The notes under the pieces were generated by a model. That model did no database searches. It was not told the origin of the DNA and saw only the letters and a list, made by a program, of their open reading frames with translations. 64,000 bases of DNA from an uncultured Bacteroidia bacterium (GTDB lineage: Bacteria; Bacteroidota; Bacteroidia; Bacteroidales; Prolixibacteraceae). The position numbers were made by a program, and so were the translations under genes. The stretch lies in contig CAIVCR010000068.1 of the NCBI GenBank assembly GCA_903904515.1, forward strand, positions 53,814 through 117,813, read 5' to 3'. Positions 51,634 to 60,565 of this stretch are shown here, piece by piece (positions within the stretch are counted from its first letter, which is position 1; every line of letters starts with the position of its first letter).

Positions 51634-54600
51634 CTAAAAATTTACCTTAACATTGAAACCGATGCTTCGGGTAGTGGGGATAGCAGAATGTTCAAAACCT
51701 CCTCCGGTATTTCCGCTTGAATAGCCTGATTCTGGATCGACATCCTTCATTGCATTATAAAAGAAGAATAAATTACGACCAACCAACGAAACCTGAACAT
51801 CTGTTAACGGAGTTTTTGAAAGCAGTCGCCTTGGCAAGGAGTATCCAAGTGAAACTTCTCTCATCCGAACGTTAGTCGCATCTTTTAAATTTTCCGTTCC
51901 AATCTCTTTATTCCAAATATTATAGTAACGGTAAAGAGGATCCACAGCCACTGTGTTCTTTTTTCCTGTATTTTCATTGATAGCATCTTCCACATACCCC
52001 TTTTCCGTTACACCGGGCAAAGGGGTGGAATAACCATATTGCGGATCGTGTGTTTCATACCAGTCAGCACGTCCTTTGAGTGTGGCAACCGATGTCCCAA
52101 ACAGATTTCTGTATGCAGTACCCATTGAATAAATACTTCCGCCTTTACGCATATCCACAAGTACGGATAACGAGAGGTTTTTATATTTAAAATTGTTTGA
52201 AATACCTGCCATCCATTCGGGATTGATATCTCCTATTCGCTTATAATCACCTTTAAGTGCGAACCCCTGATCATCAACTAATTTCACACCAAAATTGTCG
52301 CGTTTAAAATCTGTGGCATAGATTCCTCCGTATGGTTGACCAGGCCTTGCCTGAATCGTTGTAAACCACGTGTCGTCCAAAACAATAGACTCTATATTAT
52401 TATACAATGAGACAACCTCAGATCTGTTCCTGGACCACGTACCAATGATATTCCAGGAGAAATTATTTTTTTTGATCGGAGCAACATCTACCTGAACTTC
52501 AAAACCTTTATTCCGAAGGTGCGCAGCATTTGTATTCACACTTGAATAGCCGCTTCCCGGGGGAAGGGGGACATTCATAATCTGATTTTCGGAATTATTC
52601 TGGTAGTAAGTCAGATCTAATATTATAAGACTATTCAATAAATTCAGGTTGGTTCCGACTTCAAAGGAGGTTGTAATCTCAGGTTGCAGATTAAATGTAG
52701 GAAGTACATCACTGAATGAACCAGTCGGATAGGGTAACTGAGACTGGTTAACCGAATAGTATTTATTTGTCTGATAAGGTCCGGTATCATTACCCACTTT
52801 TGACAATGAGGTTCTCAGTTTTCCTGAAGTAAGTACGGATGATTTTATCCCAAACGCTTCGGTAAACAGGAAACTCAGATTTTCCGAATGATACATATAG
52901 GAGTTATTGTTGGAAGGAAGCGTTGATGACCAGTCGTTACGCACTGTAAAATCGCAGAATAGCCAGTTTCTGTAAGAAATTGTTGCAAGACCATATAATG
53001 AATAAACTTGCTTTTCGGAAAACCATTCGCCTGTTCCATAAGTAGCTGCATTAGAGATGGCATAGAAATTATTAATCCTGAGATTACTACCCCACTGAGA
53101 AAGACCGTCACTCTTATTATAACGATCATTACCACCTAAGCTTAGTGTATATTTAATGGCACTCTCTTTCAGCGGATTAAAGCTTAACAGGAAATCGGAA
53201 TTCCACTCAACCGCGTTTCCAGTAGAATTATTGATATTCCCATTCATCCCCGCGGCCTTACTTCCCTTGGCTATACCACTACGGATCTGCCTGTTGGTAA
53301 AGTCCATACCCGATCTCAGCAACAGATTTAGTTTGGGATTAAACTTTATTTTAGCTGAAAATACCCCCTGAACGCGATTTTTTTCATCACTGCCAGGGTG
53401 ATTGTACAACTGCCAGTAGGGATTGACTGTATATCCGTCGTTGGTCCAAAGAAGTTCATTCCCATCGGGACCTGTCATATGATCATGCATATCAGAATTG
53501 GCCATGTTTCTGGGCATAATTGAAAGCATATACCCCGGATTATTAGACCCTTCAGCCACCTCAGGTCTGCCACCGGCTTTGGAATGGATATAGTTAATTT
53601 TAGCATCCAGTTCCACAATCTCTTTCATTTTGGTAAAGCCTCTCAGACTTATATTCTGGCGATTTATTTCATTGAGCGGCACGATACCTGAACTATTTTG
53701 TGTCGTAATCGAAGCCCTCACACTGCTTATTTCGGTCCCCGATTCCAGAGCGACTGAATTGACAAATGATGTACCATTCCTGAAAAAATCTTTAAAGTTA
53801 TTCGGCTGTGGTTTATAAGGAGCAGTCCCGCCCCAATAAGTGGGAAGCGTCTGCCCTTCCATTTTCGGACCATAACTCCATGCCCAGGGCATACCGGGGT
53901 CTGGCATACTGGAAGGATAGGTGCCGAACGCACCATGTCCATAATCATTTTGCAAATCAGGGTATAACAATGGCGATTCAACCGCATAATTTGAACTTAC
54001 CGAAACACCAAGTCCCTTTTTGAGTTTCCCCTTTTTGGTGGTAATCAAAATGACACCGTTAGCTCCGCGCGAACCATAAGCTGCAGCAGCACCGGCCCCT
54101 TTAAGAATGCTCATTGATTCAACATCTTCGGAATTGATGTCAGACAATGCATCACCGTAGTCGCTTCCTCCCCAACGGCCACCACCGCCGTGTCCGGCAT
54201 CAACAGGAATACCGTCGATTACAAACAGCGGCCTGTTTTCACCCGTGATTGAAGCTACTCCCCTAAGGATTACACGTGAAGAACCGTCAACTCCGGTTGC
54301 TGATTTCGATATTTGCAAACCTGCAACTTTCCCGGCAAGACTGTTAATAATATTATTTTCTTTGGCTTTATTGAGATCTTTCCCATCAATGGTAGAGATT
54401 GAATAACCCAATGAAGCTTTTGATCTGTCAACATTAAGGGCAGTAACCACCACCTCTTCAAGTCTTGTAACATCCTCCCGCATAAAAATATCGACAGATT
54501 TTTTTCCCTGCAGGGCTACCTTTTGAGTCGAATACCCAACAAACGAAAAACTTAAAATCTCGCTCAATCCCGGAACAAGCAACATAAATTTGCCCTCCGA

Positions 54601-55026
54601 ATCGGTCACAATTCCTTTCGTCGTTCCGACAAGAACCACCGTCACTCCGGGTAACAATTCTCCGGTCTTTGCATCTTTTACAGTTCCTGATATTACCTCT
54701 GCAACAGAATTCCGGTTAGTGGCATCTTCAACAACAATCAGGTTGTTATCCTTGATCGTGAAATTGAGTCCAGTTTTACCCGACAATTCCTTAACAAGAT
54801 CTTCAAGTGTGATATCTCCTGAAGATAAAGTTACTACCATATCAGATTTAACAACATCGTTGTTGTAGAAAAACCTGTACCCATATTTTTCCTGTATGTA
54901 GGAGAAGAGGCCGGTAAGGTTCTGAGGAACAACTTTTAAAGCCATTTTTTGTACCTGAGCATTGGTCTGAAACGCCTGCGCAAGGATAAGAAGGCAGATG
55001 AGAATTACATTTTTAATTGATTGCAT
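51634..55026 (-). CDS. SusC/RagA-family TonB-dependent outer-membrane transporter with STN domain
   Basis: 1130 residues. Signal peptide (NVILICLLILAQAFQTNAQ), then an STN (secretin/TonB N-terminal) domain (about 35-90; ISGTVKDAKTGELLPGV starts the following carboxypeptidase-regulatory domain near 115), a plug with RGANGVILITTKKGK, and the 22-strand barrel ending IPTTRSIGFNVKVNF. The STN domain signals to FecR-type anti-sigma factors; both partners are adjacent. It imports the oligosaccharides released by the PUL enzymes. The start has no upstream promoter consensus, consistent with control by the ECF sigma factor. Confidence 0.95.
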   Translation of the reverse strand: MQSIKNVILICLLILAQAFQTNAQVQKMALKVVPQNLTGLFSYIQEKYGYRFFYNNDVVKSDMVVTLSSGDITLEDLVKELSGKTGLNFTIKDNNLIVVEDATNRNSVAEVISGTVKDAKTGELLPGVTVVLVGTTKGIVTDSEGKFMLLVPGLSEILSFSFVGYSTQKVALQGKKSVDIFMREDVTRLEEVVVTALNVDRSKASLGYSISTIDGKDLNKAKENNIINSLAGKVAGLQISKSATGVDGSSRVILRGVASITGENRPLFVIDGIPVDAGHGGGGRWGGSDYGDALSDINSEDVESMSILKGAGAAAAYGSRGANGVILITTKKGKLKKGLGVSVSSNYAVESPLLYPDLQNDYGHGAFGTYPSSMPDPGMPWAWSYGPKMEGQTLPTYWGGTAPYKPQPNNFKDFFRNGTSFVNSVALESGTEISSVRASITTQNSSGIVPLNEINRQNISLRGFTKMKEIVELDAKINYIHSKAGGRPEVAEGSNNPGYMLSIMPRNMANSDMHDHMTGPDGNELLWTNDGYTVNPYWQLYNHPGSDEKNRVQGVFSAKIKFNPKLNLLLRSGMDFTNRQIRSGIAKGSKAAGMNGNINNSTGNAVEWNSDFLLSFNPLKESAIKYTLSLGGNDRYNKSDGLSQWGSNLRINNFYAISNAATYGTGEWFSEKQVYSLYGLATISYRNWLFCDFTVRNDWSSTLPSNNNSYMYHSENLSFLFTEAFGIKSSVLTSGKLRTSLSKVGNDTGPYQTNKYYSVNQSQLPYPTGSFSDVLPTFNLQPEITTSFEVGTNLNLLNSLIILDLTYYQNNSENQIMNVPLPPGSGYSSVNTNAAHLRNKGFEVQVDVAPIKKNNFSWNIIGTWSRNRSEVVSLYNNIESIVLDDTWFTTIQARPGQPYGGIYATDFKRDNFGVKLVDDQGFALKGDYKRIGDINPEWMAGISNNFKYKNLSLSVLVDMRKGGSIYSMGTAYRNLFGTSVATLKGRADWYETHDPQYGYSTPLPGVTEKGYVEDAINENTGKKNTVAVDPLYRYYNIWNKEIGTENLKDATNVRMREVSLGYSLPRRLLSKTPLTDVQVSLVGRNLFFFYNAMKDVDPESGYSSGNTGGGFEHSAIPTTRSIGFNVKVNF

Positions 55027-55079
55027 TCTTCATAAATTTAAGTTTAACGATCTACATTTATTCCTGGTGTTCATTTTGG

Positions 55080-56138
55080 TTAACTATTTTTCCTGGTAAG
55101 CCAGATTTCACGCTCACGGATCCTGTAATTTACAGGTGAAGATATTTTTAATACTTCCAGAATCTGCTCGATGGTTTCGTTTTTTAGTATTCCGGTAAAA
55201 CGCAATTTTTTCAATGAATTATCATCGAAATGAAATACAACATCATATTTTCTGCCCAGCTTAACAGTTAGTGATTCAAGATCTTCGCTGCTGATAACAA
55301 GTTTGTCACTGATCCATGAGGTGAAGAGTTCCGCCTTGATACCCTTTGTGACAAGAATTTTCTCAATCTCACGGTTTTTAATATCAGGCTTATTATAGAG
55401 AACCTGTTCATTAGGCTTTAGTACTATTTTTTCTGAAGATTTATTATCTGCTCCAACGATCACCGATCCTTCAACCAGGGTGGTTTCAACAATCTTCTCG
55501 TCAGGATATGCCTTTACATTAAAGATTGTTCCAACCGCCTGTACTACGACTCCGCCGGCAAATACATTGAAAGGCTTTTGCGCATTTTTGGCCACTTCAA
55601 AATAGGCCTCTCCCTCGAGAAATATATCGCGCTCCAGTTTATTGAAATTTTGATTATACTTAATTTTACTACTCGCATTCAACCATAACTTCGTACCATC
55701 AGCCAGGGTCATCCGCGTTTTGGAACCACGCAATACAGAGATCTCCGTGAAATTCTTATTTTGTATACCCCCTGAAAATTCGTAAACCAGCAGTGTTGAA
55801 ATTCCAATCAGAATGAGTGCCAGAGCTGCATATTTCAGCAAGGAAGGAAAAAGCTTCCGGTTAATGTTTGCAGACTTCTCATTGCTTTTTATCGTAGCAC
55901 TTTGAGCCTGAATGACTTTCCATAAAAATTTCTCTTTAGACCTGATTGCATCCCATTCCCGCAATCCAATCCCGGCTGTAGCAAACTCCCAGGCTTTTTG
56001 AAGCTTTTCAAACTCTTCTCTATTTTGGGGAGATTCACGGAGCCATTGATCTACCACCTTTATTTCTGTTAAATCCGCCTCGCCATTCAGATATTTCGTA
56101 AGTATTACAAGATCTATGTCTAAAGATTGATCTTTCAT
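55080..56138 (-). CDS. FecR-family anti-sigma factor
   Basis: 352 residues. A cytoplasmic N-terminus that binds the sigma factor (YLNGEADLTEIKVVDQWLRESPQNREEFEKL) is followed by one membrane helix (LLKYAALALILIGISTLLVYEF) and a periplasmic FecR domain: SVLRGSKTRMTLADGTKLWLNASS, IFLEGEAYFEVAKNAQKPF, FNVKAYPDEKIVETTLVEGSV. The end (KLRFTGILKNETIEQILEVL) is the STN-like region that contacts the SusC signalling domain. It releases the ECF sigma factor when SusC is engaged. 140 bp downstream of the sigma gene. Confidence 0.93.
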   Translation of the reverse strand: MKDQSLDIDLVILTKYLNGEADLTEIKVVDQWLRESPQNREEFEKLQKAWEFATAGIGLREWDAIRSKEKFLWKVIQAQSATIKSNEKSANINRKLFPSLLKYAALALILIGISTLLVYEFSGGIQNKNFTEISVLRGSKTRMTLADGTKLWLNASSKIKYNQNFNKLERDIFLEGEAYFEVAKNAQKPFNVFAGGVVVQAVGTIFNVKAYPDEKIVETTLVEGSVIVGADNKSSEKIVLKPNEQVLYNKPDIKNREIEKILVTKGIKAELFTSWISDKLVISSEDLESLTVKLGRKYDVVFHFDDNSLKKLRFTGILKNETIEQILEVLKISSPVNYRIREREIWLTRKNS

Positions 56139-56230
56139 CTTGATTTGATAAGCAATTGTTGATAGTTATTTGGTTGTAAGAATTCAGAAAGCACCTTTTG
56201 ATGGAAGATTTATTATCCTGATATTTACAA

Positions 56231-56247
56231 AGCGATTAAAAATCGCT
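56231..56247. repeat. Short palindrome agcgattaaaaatcgct
   Basis: A single hairpin of the same type as arms of the repeats at 16041 and 24345, here followed by gcacccct, in the sigma-FecR gap. Confidence 0.6.
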
Positions 56248-56278
56248 GCACCCCTATGTTGAAAAAAAGATTTTTAAC

Positions 56279-56827
56279 TTAGAGAAAAGGGGCAAGCTCT
56301 TTTCTCACAATTTTCAATGCCTTCCCGATTTGATTCTCCACTGTTTTAACAGAAATATTCAAGTTGGCTGCAATTTCATTATAGGGGATATAATTATAGC
56401 GACTCATTAAAAAAATCTCCCTGCAGTGTTTTGGCAGTTTATTTATCGCCAGGTCTAAGGAGATCTGTAAATCACGTGTTACCAGTTCCTGAAAAATATC
56501 CTCGTATGATTCATGAGCTGTCCGCAGGTAATGACCCGCATATTTTTCTTCGATTTTCTTATGCTTGAGATGATCCAGACAATCATGTTTTACAGCGGTC
56601 ATCAAATAACCCTTCACGGAGGAATTTACCGGCAATTTTTCCCGATTTATCCACACCTCAAGAAATACATTCTGGGTGATCTCCTCTGCAATGGCGGGTT
56701 GTTTCACGAAGAAATTCGCAAAGGAACACAACGCTTTATAATACAAGTCATAGCACAGATTAAAGGCATCAATACTCCCCTCTTTTAGTGCCAGAACAGT
56801 GACTTGTTCAAGTTCCTTTAGTGTCAT
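56279..56827 (-). CDS. ECF-type RNA polymerase sigma factor of the PUL
   Basis: 182 residues. Region 2 (SFANFFVKQPAIAEEITQNVFLEVW) and region 4 (LPKHCREIFLMSRYNYIPYNEIAANLNISVKTVENQIGKALKIV) of a sigma-70 ECF factor, in the FecI-like Bacteroidota group that usually partners FecR and SusC. It directs polymerase to the PUL operon when released from FecR. First gene of the regulatory pair, with FecR 140 bp downstream. No promoter recognised in its 250-bp upstream gap. Confidence 0.93.
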   Translation of the reverse strand: MTLKELEQVTVLALKEGSIDAFNLCYDLYYKALCSFANFFVKQPAIAEEITQNVFLEVWINREKLPVNSSVKGYLMTAVKHDCLDHLKHKKIEEKYAGHYLRTAHESYEDIFQELVTRDLQISLDLAINKLPKHCREIFLMSRYNYIPYNEIAANLNISVKTVENQIGKALKIVRKELAPFL

Positions 56828-57077
56828 ACACAGAATTCACAGTTTATAAATAGGCCCGTTTCGATTTATTCAGAATCGAAATCACATGATCAGTTTGGTT
56901 TGTAAACGCAGCGATTGAAATAGCTGCTGCTTAAAGTGAAATCAGTAAATACTATTCAAAGATCAAATATAACAGATTGAAGTGAAAATTTAACAGAATA
57001 TACAATTGTCTTAATTATTTATTTAACAAATCCTGAGAATCAGTAATGGCAAATAGCAGTTTAACACAAGGAATTTG

Positions 57078-59534
57078 CTACTTTCTCAAATTAATTGGAA
57101 CAATAAGTTTGACACTGATATTTCTCCCCATATTATAAATCCCCGTTCTTCCGGTTAAATTGTTTACAGGAAGGTATTTCAAGCGGCTTAAATGGCTTTG
57201 ATAAGCGACATCGGCCAGATTTTCAGCATTGACAAAGATCGAGAAGCGCGTAATCCTGGCCACTACAATTTCAGTTCCGATTCCCATACTGATTAAGGTA
57301 TAACCACGACTCCGGGTTTCGGTTCCCATAGCAGCGTAAAACTTATTTTGTTCAAAATAATTGTCTACCCCAATTTTCAGGTATGAGTTTGCAAGATACT
57401 TTCCTAACTTTCTGGTTGTGGCTTTAAGTTCCGTCGTAAATTTTGGTGCAGGGGTAAAAGGTAAATATTTTGTCGAATCGGGTTGGTTTTTCTGAACAGA
57501 TTGAACCAGAGAAAAGGAATTTTCAAAATGGAGCCAATCCAGTGGATGGGGATGAATATCAACAGAGATCTCCCCCCCCATTAAATTAGCTTCACCCGAA
57601 ACAAATTTGAAGGTACTATAACCATCGGAGAGTGAGTCACCCTTGACAACACTTTCAAGCTTTCGGGAGAAAATAAAATTGTGAATGGTGTTGCTAAACA
57701 GATCAATTTCAGCGGTGACATGCTCTGAATTTAATCCCAGTGCAAAGTCAAACTGAAGACTGCTTTCAGCAATTAATTTTGGATTCCCAATTTCAAACCG
57801 TGCTGTACCGTCATGAACCCCATTGGCCCCGATTTCCCCAATATTTGGCGCACGAAACCCGCGTGACAAGTTGATTTTCGTGAAACTGTTGTCACTGAAC
57901 TGATAGGTAGCTCCAATACTTCCCGATATTCCCGTGAAGGTTTTACTAAAAGCTGAGAATTTCCGAATTGGAAGGAGACCTTCTAAAGGAGAAATAGCTT
58001 CACCAAAACTGTTTAGGTATAAATCTTTTCCATGTTCCATGCGCGAATCATAGCGTAACCCTCCACTGACATCCAATTTTCCAAGATTTTTTTTTGCAAT
58101 AACAAATAATCCAACGTCAAAAAGATCGTATTCCGGGACTAAAAATTCAGTCCCTTTGTTTTGCGAGATTTGTTTCATCCCGTTTACCCCAACAGAGAGA
58201 TTGAGATTACTCTTTTCAGGAAAAATATACCGTAAATCATAATTAATCGTATTGAGCATGAAATAGAGTCCATAATGATTCTCATCAAGGGTATTCCCGT
58301 ACTCCTGCCTCTGGTTTTGCTGCCAACCGATCGTTGTTTTTAAACTTCCATCTCCCAAAATAAAATTGTTATCTGCCACGACCTTATAATGATGAACCTT
58401 TTGATAAGGGGTTAACGGGGTATAGGATTTAAAATCGCTATTTGTAACATCTGTTACACCCTCGGTCGGGCTATTTAAGGCTATCGGCTTTACAAACTTT
58501 CCCGTCAAACTGTCTCGCTCGCCTCCAATAATTCCAGGGGTAAGGTTATAAATACTGAAATGGAGATGAGAATATCCCCAATATTTGTTCACTCCTACAA
58601 TTCCTCCAAAGGCACTCTCCTTAAATCCGGAATTTGCAACGTATCCGTCATAGGTGTTTTGGTAGCTATGGGCCATCTTATTCGTGCCGCGCACGTCCCA
58701 GATAAAACCTCTTTGATTTCCGGCAAAGTTCGCGGAATAACCGATTAATCCGTTATTCGATTGATAGGTTGTTAGAACAGTAGCCTCTCTGTTTCCATCG
58801 GGCATAGTAGGGGAAGTCAACAGATTGATCACCCCGGCCATGGCATCAGAGCCATACGAAAGCGAAGCCGGACCTTTTAAAATTTCAACGCGCCTGACAG
58901 AAAACTCATCAATTTCAATACCGTGCTCATCACCCCACTGCTGCCCCTCCTGTCGGATGCCGTCATTAACTGTAACGACACGGTTGTAACCCAATCCCCT
59001 GATTACAGGTTTTGAGATTCCTGAGCCAGTGGTTATTTGCGAAATACCAGGCTGTTTGGCTAAAGCGTCAATAATATTAGCTGAGGAATTTTGCAGAAGC
59101 TGAAAAAAGGGAACTGTAGTAATTGGAGTCGGAGCTCTGTTCTTCTCTTCAGCTTTGGATACACCGGTCACCACAATTTCGTCAAGTTCCTTGATAGACT
59201 CTTCAAGTGCAAAATTCCTCACAGAAATTTCTGAAAGATCAACAATCTGTTTAATAAGCTTATAACTTACGAATGATACCTGTAGAAGAACTTTTGATTG
59301 CGGCAGATTATCGATTTGAAAATAACCCTTTTCATTACTGACTGCCCCTGTTTTTATATCGGGAAAATAGATACTCACTCCAGGTAGTGATTCACCCGTT
59401 TTCTTATCGGTAATTCTACCGGACAGCGATCGTTTAACCGGAATTGGACTGCTGACTGCTATTGATCTGTTTGAGATAAATAAAATTATCCCAAACATTA
59501 TTATGAATGTTGGTTTCATTATGTTGCGTTTCAT
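57078..59534 (-). CDS. TonB-dependent outer-membrane receptor
   Basis: 818 residues. Signal peptide, carboxypeptidase-regulatory-like domain (SLSGRITDKKTGESLPGVSIYFPD), a TonB box region (ELDEIVVTGVSKAEEKN), the plug (IRGLGYNRVVTVNDGIRQEG; VEILKGPASLSYGSDAMAGVINL) and a beta barrel ending YNMGRNISVKLIVPINLRK. No SusD partner and no STN domain, and the plug is closer to metal/siderophore receptors (CirA/zinc-type) than to SusC. It probably imports a metal chelate or vitamin. Starts 251 bp upstream of the sigma gene but is on the same strand and separate. ATG choices at M1 or M6 are both possible. Confidence 0.9.
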   Translation of the reverse strand: MKRNIMKPTFIIMFGIILFISNRSIAVSSPIPVKRSLSGRITDKKTGESLPGVSIYFPDIKTGAVSNEKGYFQIDNLPQSKVLLQVSFVSYKLIKQIVDLSEISVRNFALEESIKELDEIVVTGVSKAEEKNRAPTPITTVPFFQLLQNSSANIIDALAKQPGISQITTGSGISKPVIRGLGYNRVVTVNDGIRQEGQQWGDEHGIEIDEFSVRRVEILKGPASLSYGSDAMAGVINLLTSPTMPDGNREATVLTTYQSNNGLIGYSANFAGNQRGFIWDVRGTNKMAHSYQNTYDGYVANSGFKESAFGGIVGVNKYWGYSHLHFSIYNLTPGIIGGERDSLTGKFVKPIALNSPTEGVTDVTNSDFKSYTPLTPYQKVHHYKVVADNNFILGDGSLKTTIGWQQNQRQEYGNTLDENHYGLYFMLNTINYDLRYIFPEKSNLNLSVGVNGMKQISQNKGTEFLVPEYDLFDVGLFVIAKKNLGKLDVSGGLRYDSRMEHGKDLYLNSFGEAISPLEGLLPIRKFSAFSKTFTGISGSIGATYQFSDNSFTKINLSRGFRAPNIGEIGANGVHDGTARFEIGNPKLIAESSLQFDFALGLNSEHVTAEIDLFSNTIHNFIFSRKLESVVKGDSLSDGYSTFKFVSGEANLMGGEISVDIHPHPLDWLHFENSFSLVQSVQKNQPDSTKYLPFTPAPKFTTELKATTRKLGKYLANSYLKIGVDNYFEQNKFYAAMGTETRSRGYTLISMGIGTEIVVARITRFSIFVNAENLADVAYQSHLSRLKYLPVNNLTGRTGIYNMGRNISVKLIVPINLRK

Positions 59535-59773
59535 TTATTAACCTGACCTGAATATATCCCAGCGGGAAATAGAATTTAAATCAGGAATGAAGGGGGTGCA
59601 CGTAACGAGAAGGAAAATTGCGATTGATTAGGATAATATGCTGAATGATAATCAACTTCGAAATTCAGTAAAGGAGTAACTTTACTAAGATCAGTATCTT
59701 TTCAAAAATGTGAGGTGTTGAAACAGGTTAACAGGAAAATAAAAACCGAATTGACAGCGGGGTTGAAAAAATG

Positions 59774-60484
59774 TTATGCCCAACGACTAAGCTGCCTCAG
59801 GTTGTTTCTGAAACGACGGATCCGTTGAAATGCAGGAGAATAATTGAGTCTGCGAACTTTTGGGAATTCGATTTTTGCAAAGTCATACCCTTCAGCCTTC
59901 AGTGCTTTAATTGCCCTTGGCAATACCCAGTATAAATGGCTGGCTGCCTTTTTTGAATCGTGAAAGGTTATAATGCTGCCGGCTCTGGCGAAATCCAGTA
60001 CATTTTGCAGCACCTCCTCTTTGGTAATATTCTGATTATAGTCACATGAGATAACATCCCACATTACAATTTTGTACCGGCCCGAGAGATAACGGTACTG
60101 TGCCCTTTTCAACCAACCGTGAGGCGGGCGGAACAGATTTGAACCAATCAACTTATCAGCCATAACCACATCCTTGAAATAGGTGAGATTATCAGATTTA
60201 AGCCCCTGCATATGATGGTAGGTATGATTCCCTACTGCGTGACCTTCATCGATTATCTGTTCAAATATCTCGGGATAGCGGAAGACATTTTCGCCAACGG
60301 CAAAAAAAGTTGCCTCTATATTATTTCTTCGCAAGAGATCAAGAACCCATGGGGTGACCTCAGGAATAGGGCCATCGTCAAAAGTAAGATACACCGTTTT
60401 TGAATCATCGGGCATCCTCCAAATGGCTAATGGAAACCATTTGGTAATATATTGCGGAAGGTGTACCTGCAGTTTTAATCTCAT
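59774..60484 (-). CDS. NodB-type polysaccharide deacetylase
   Basis: 236 residues. The catalytic motifs are intact: VYLTFDDGPIPEVTPWV (base Asp and metal Asp), VGNHTYHH (metal His residues), LFRPPHGWLKRAQYRYLS (motif 3) and ITFHDSKKAA (motif 5 His). No signal peptide. The enzyme removes N- or O-acetyl groups from carbohydrate polymers; short cytosolic or membrane-associated forms with a basic C-terminal tail are common in Bacteroidota and often linked to cell-wall or lipid-linked sugar modification. A Bacteroidota promoter lies upstream, and the DUF2723 gene follows 81 bp further upstream. Confidence 0.92.
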   Translation of the reverse strand: MRLKLQVHLPQYITKWFPLAIWRMPDDSKTVYLTFDDGPIPEVTPWVLDLLRRNNIEATFFAVGENVFRYPEIFEQIIDEGHAVGNHTYHHMQGLKSDNLTYFKDVVMADKLIGSNLFRPPHGWLKRAQYRYLSGRYKIVMWDVISCDYNQNITKEEVLQNVLDFARAGSIITFHDSKKAASHLYWVLPRAIKALKAEGYDFAKIEFPKVRRLNYSPAFQRIRRFRNNLRQLSRWA

Positions 60485-60528
60485 TCCTCGGATGATCTAT
60501 TGACCCAGTTTTTTTTATTAATCAGGGA

Positions 60529-60561
60529 CAAAAGTATATAAATCTATTCAGAATAAACAAA
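60529..60561 (-). promoter_or_regulatory. Promoter TTTG-N21-TACTTTTG for the deacetylase gene
   Basis: TTTG (60558-60561) and TACTTTTG (60529-60536), an exact TAnnTTTG, on the minus strand; start codon about 45 nt downstream. The best two-box promoter in the window together with the one at 63935. Confidence 0.6.
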
Positions 60562-60565
60562 AATA

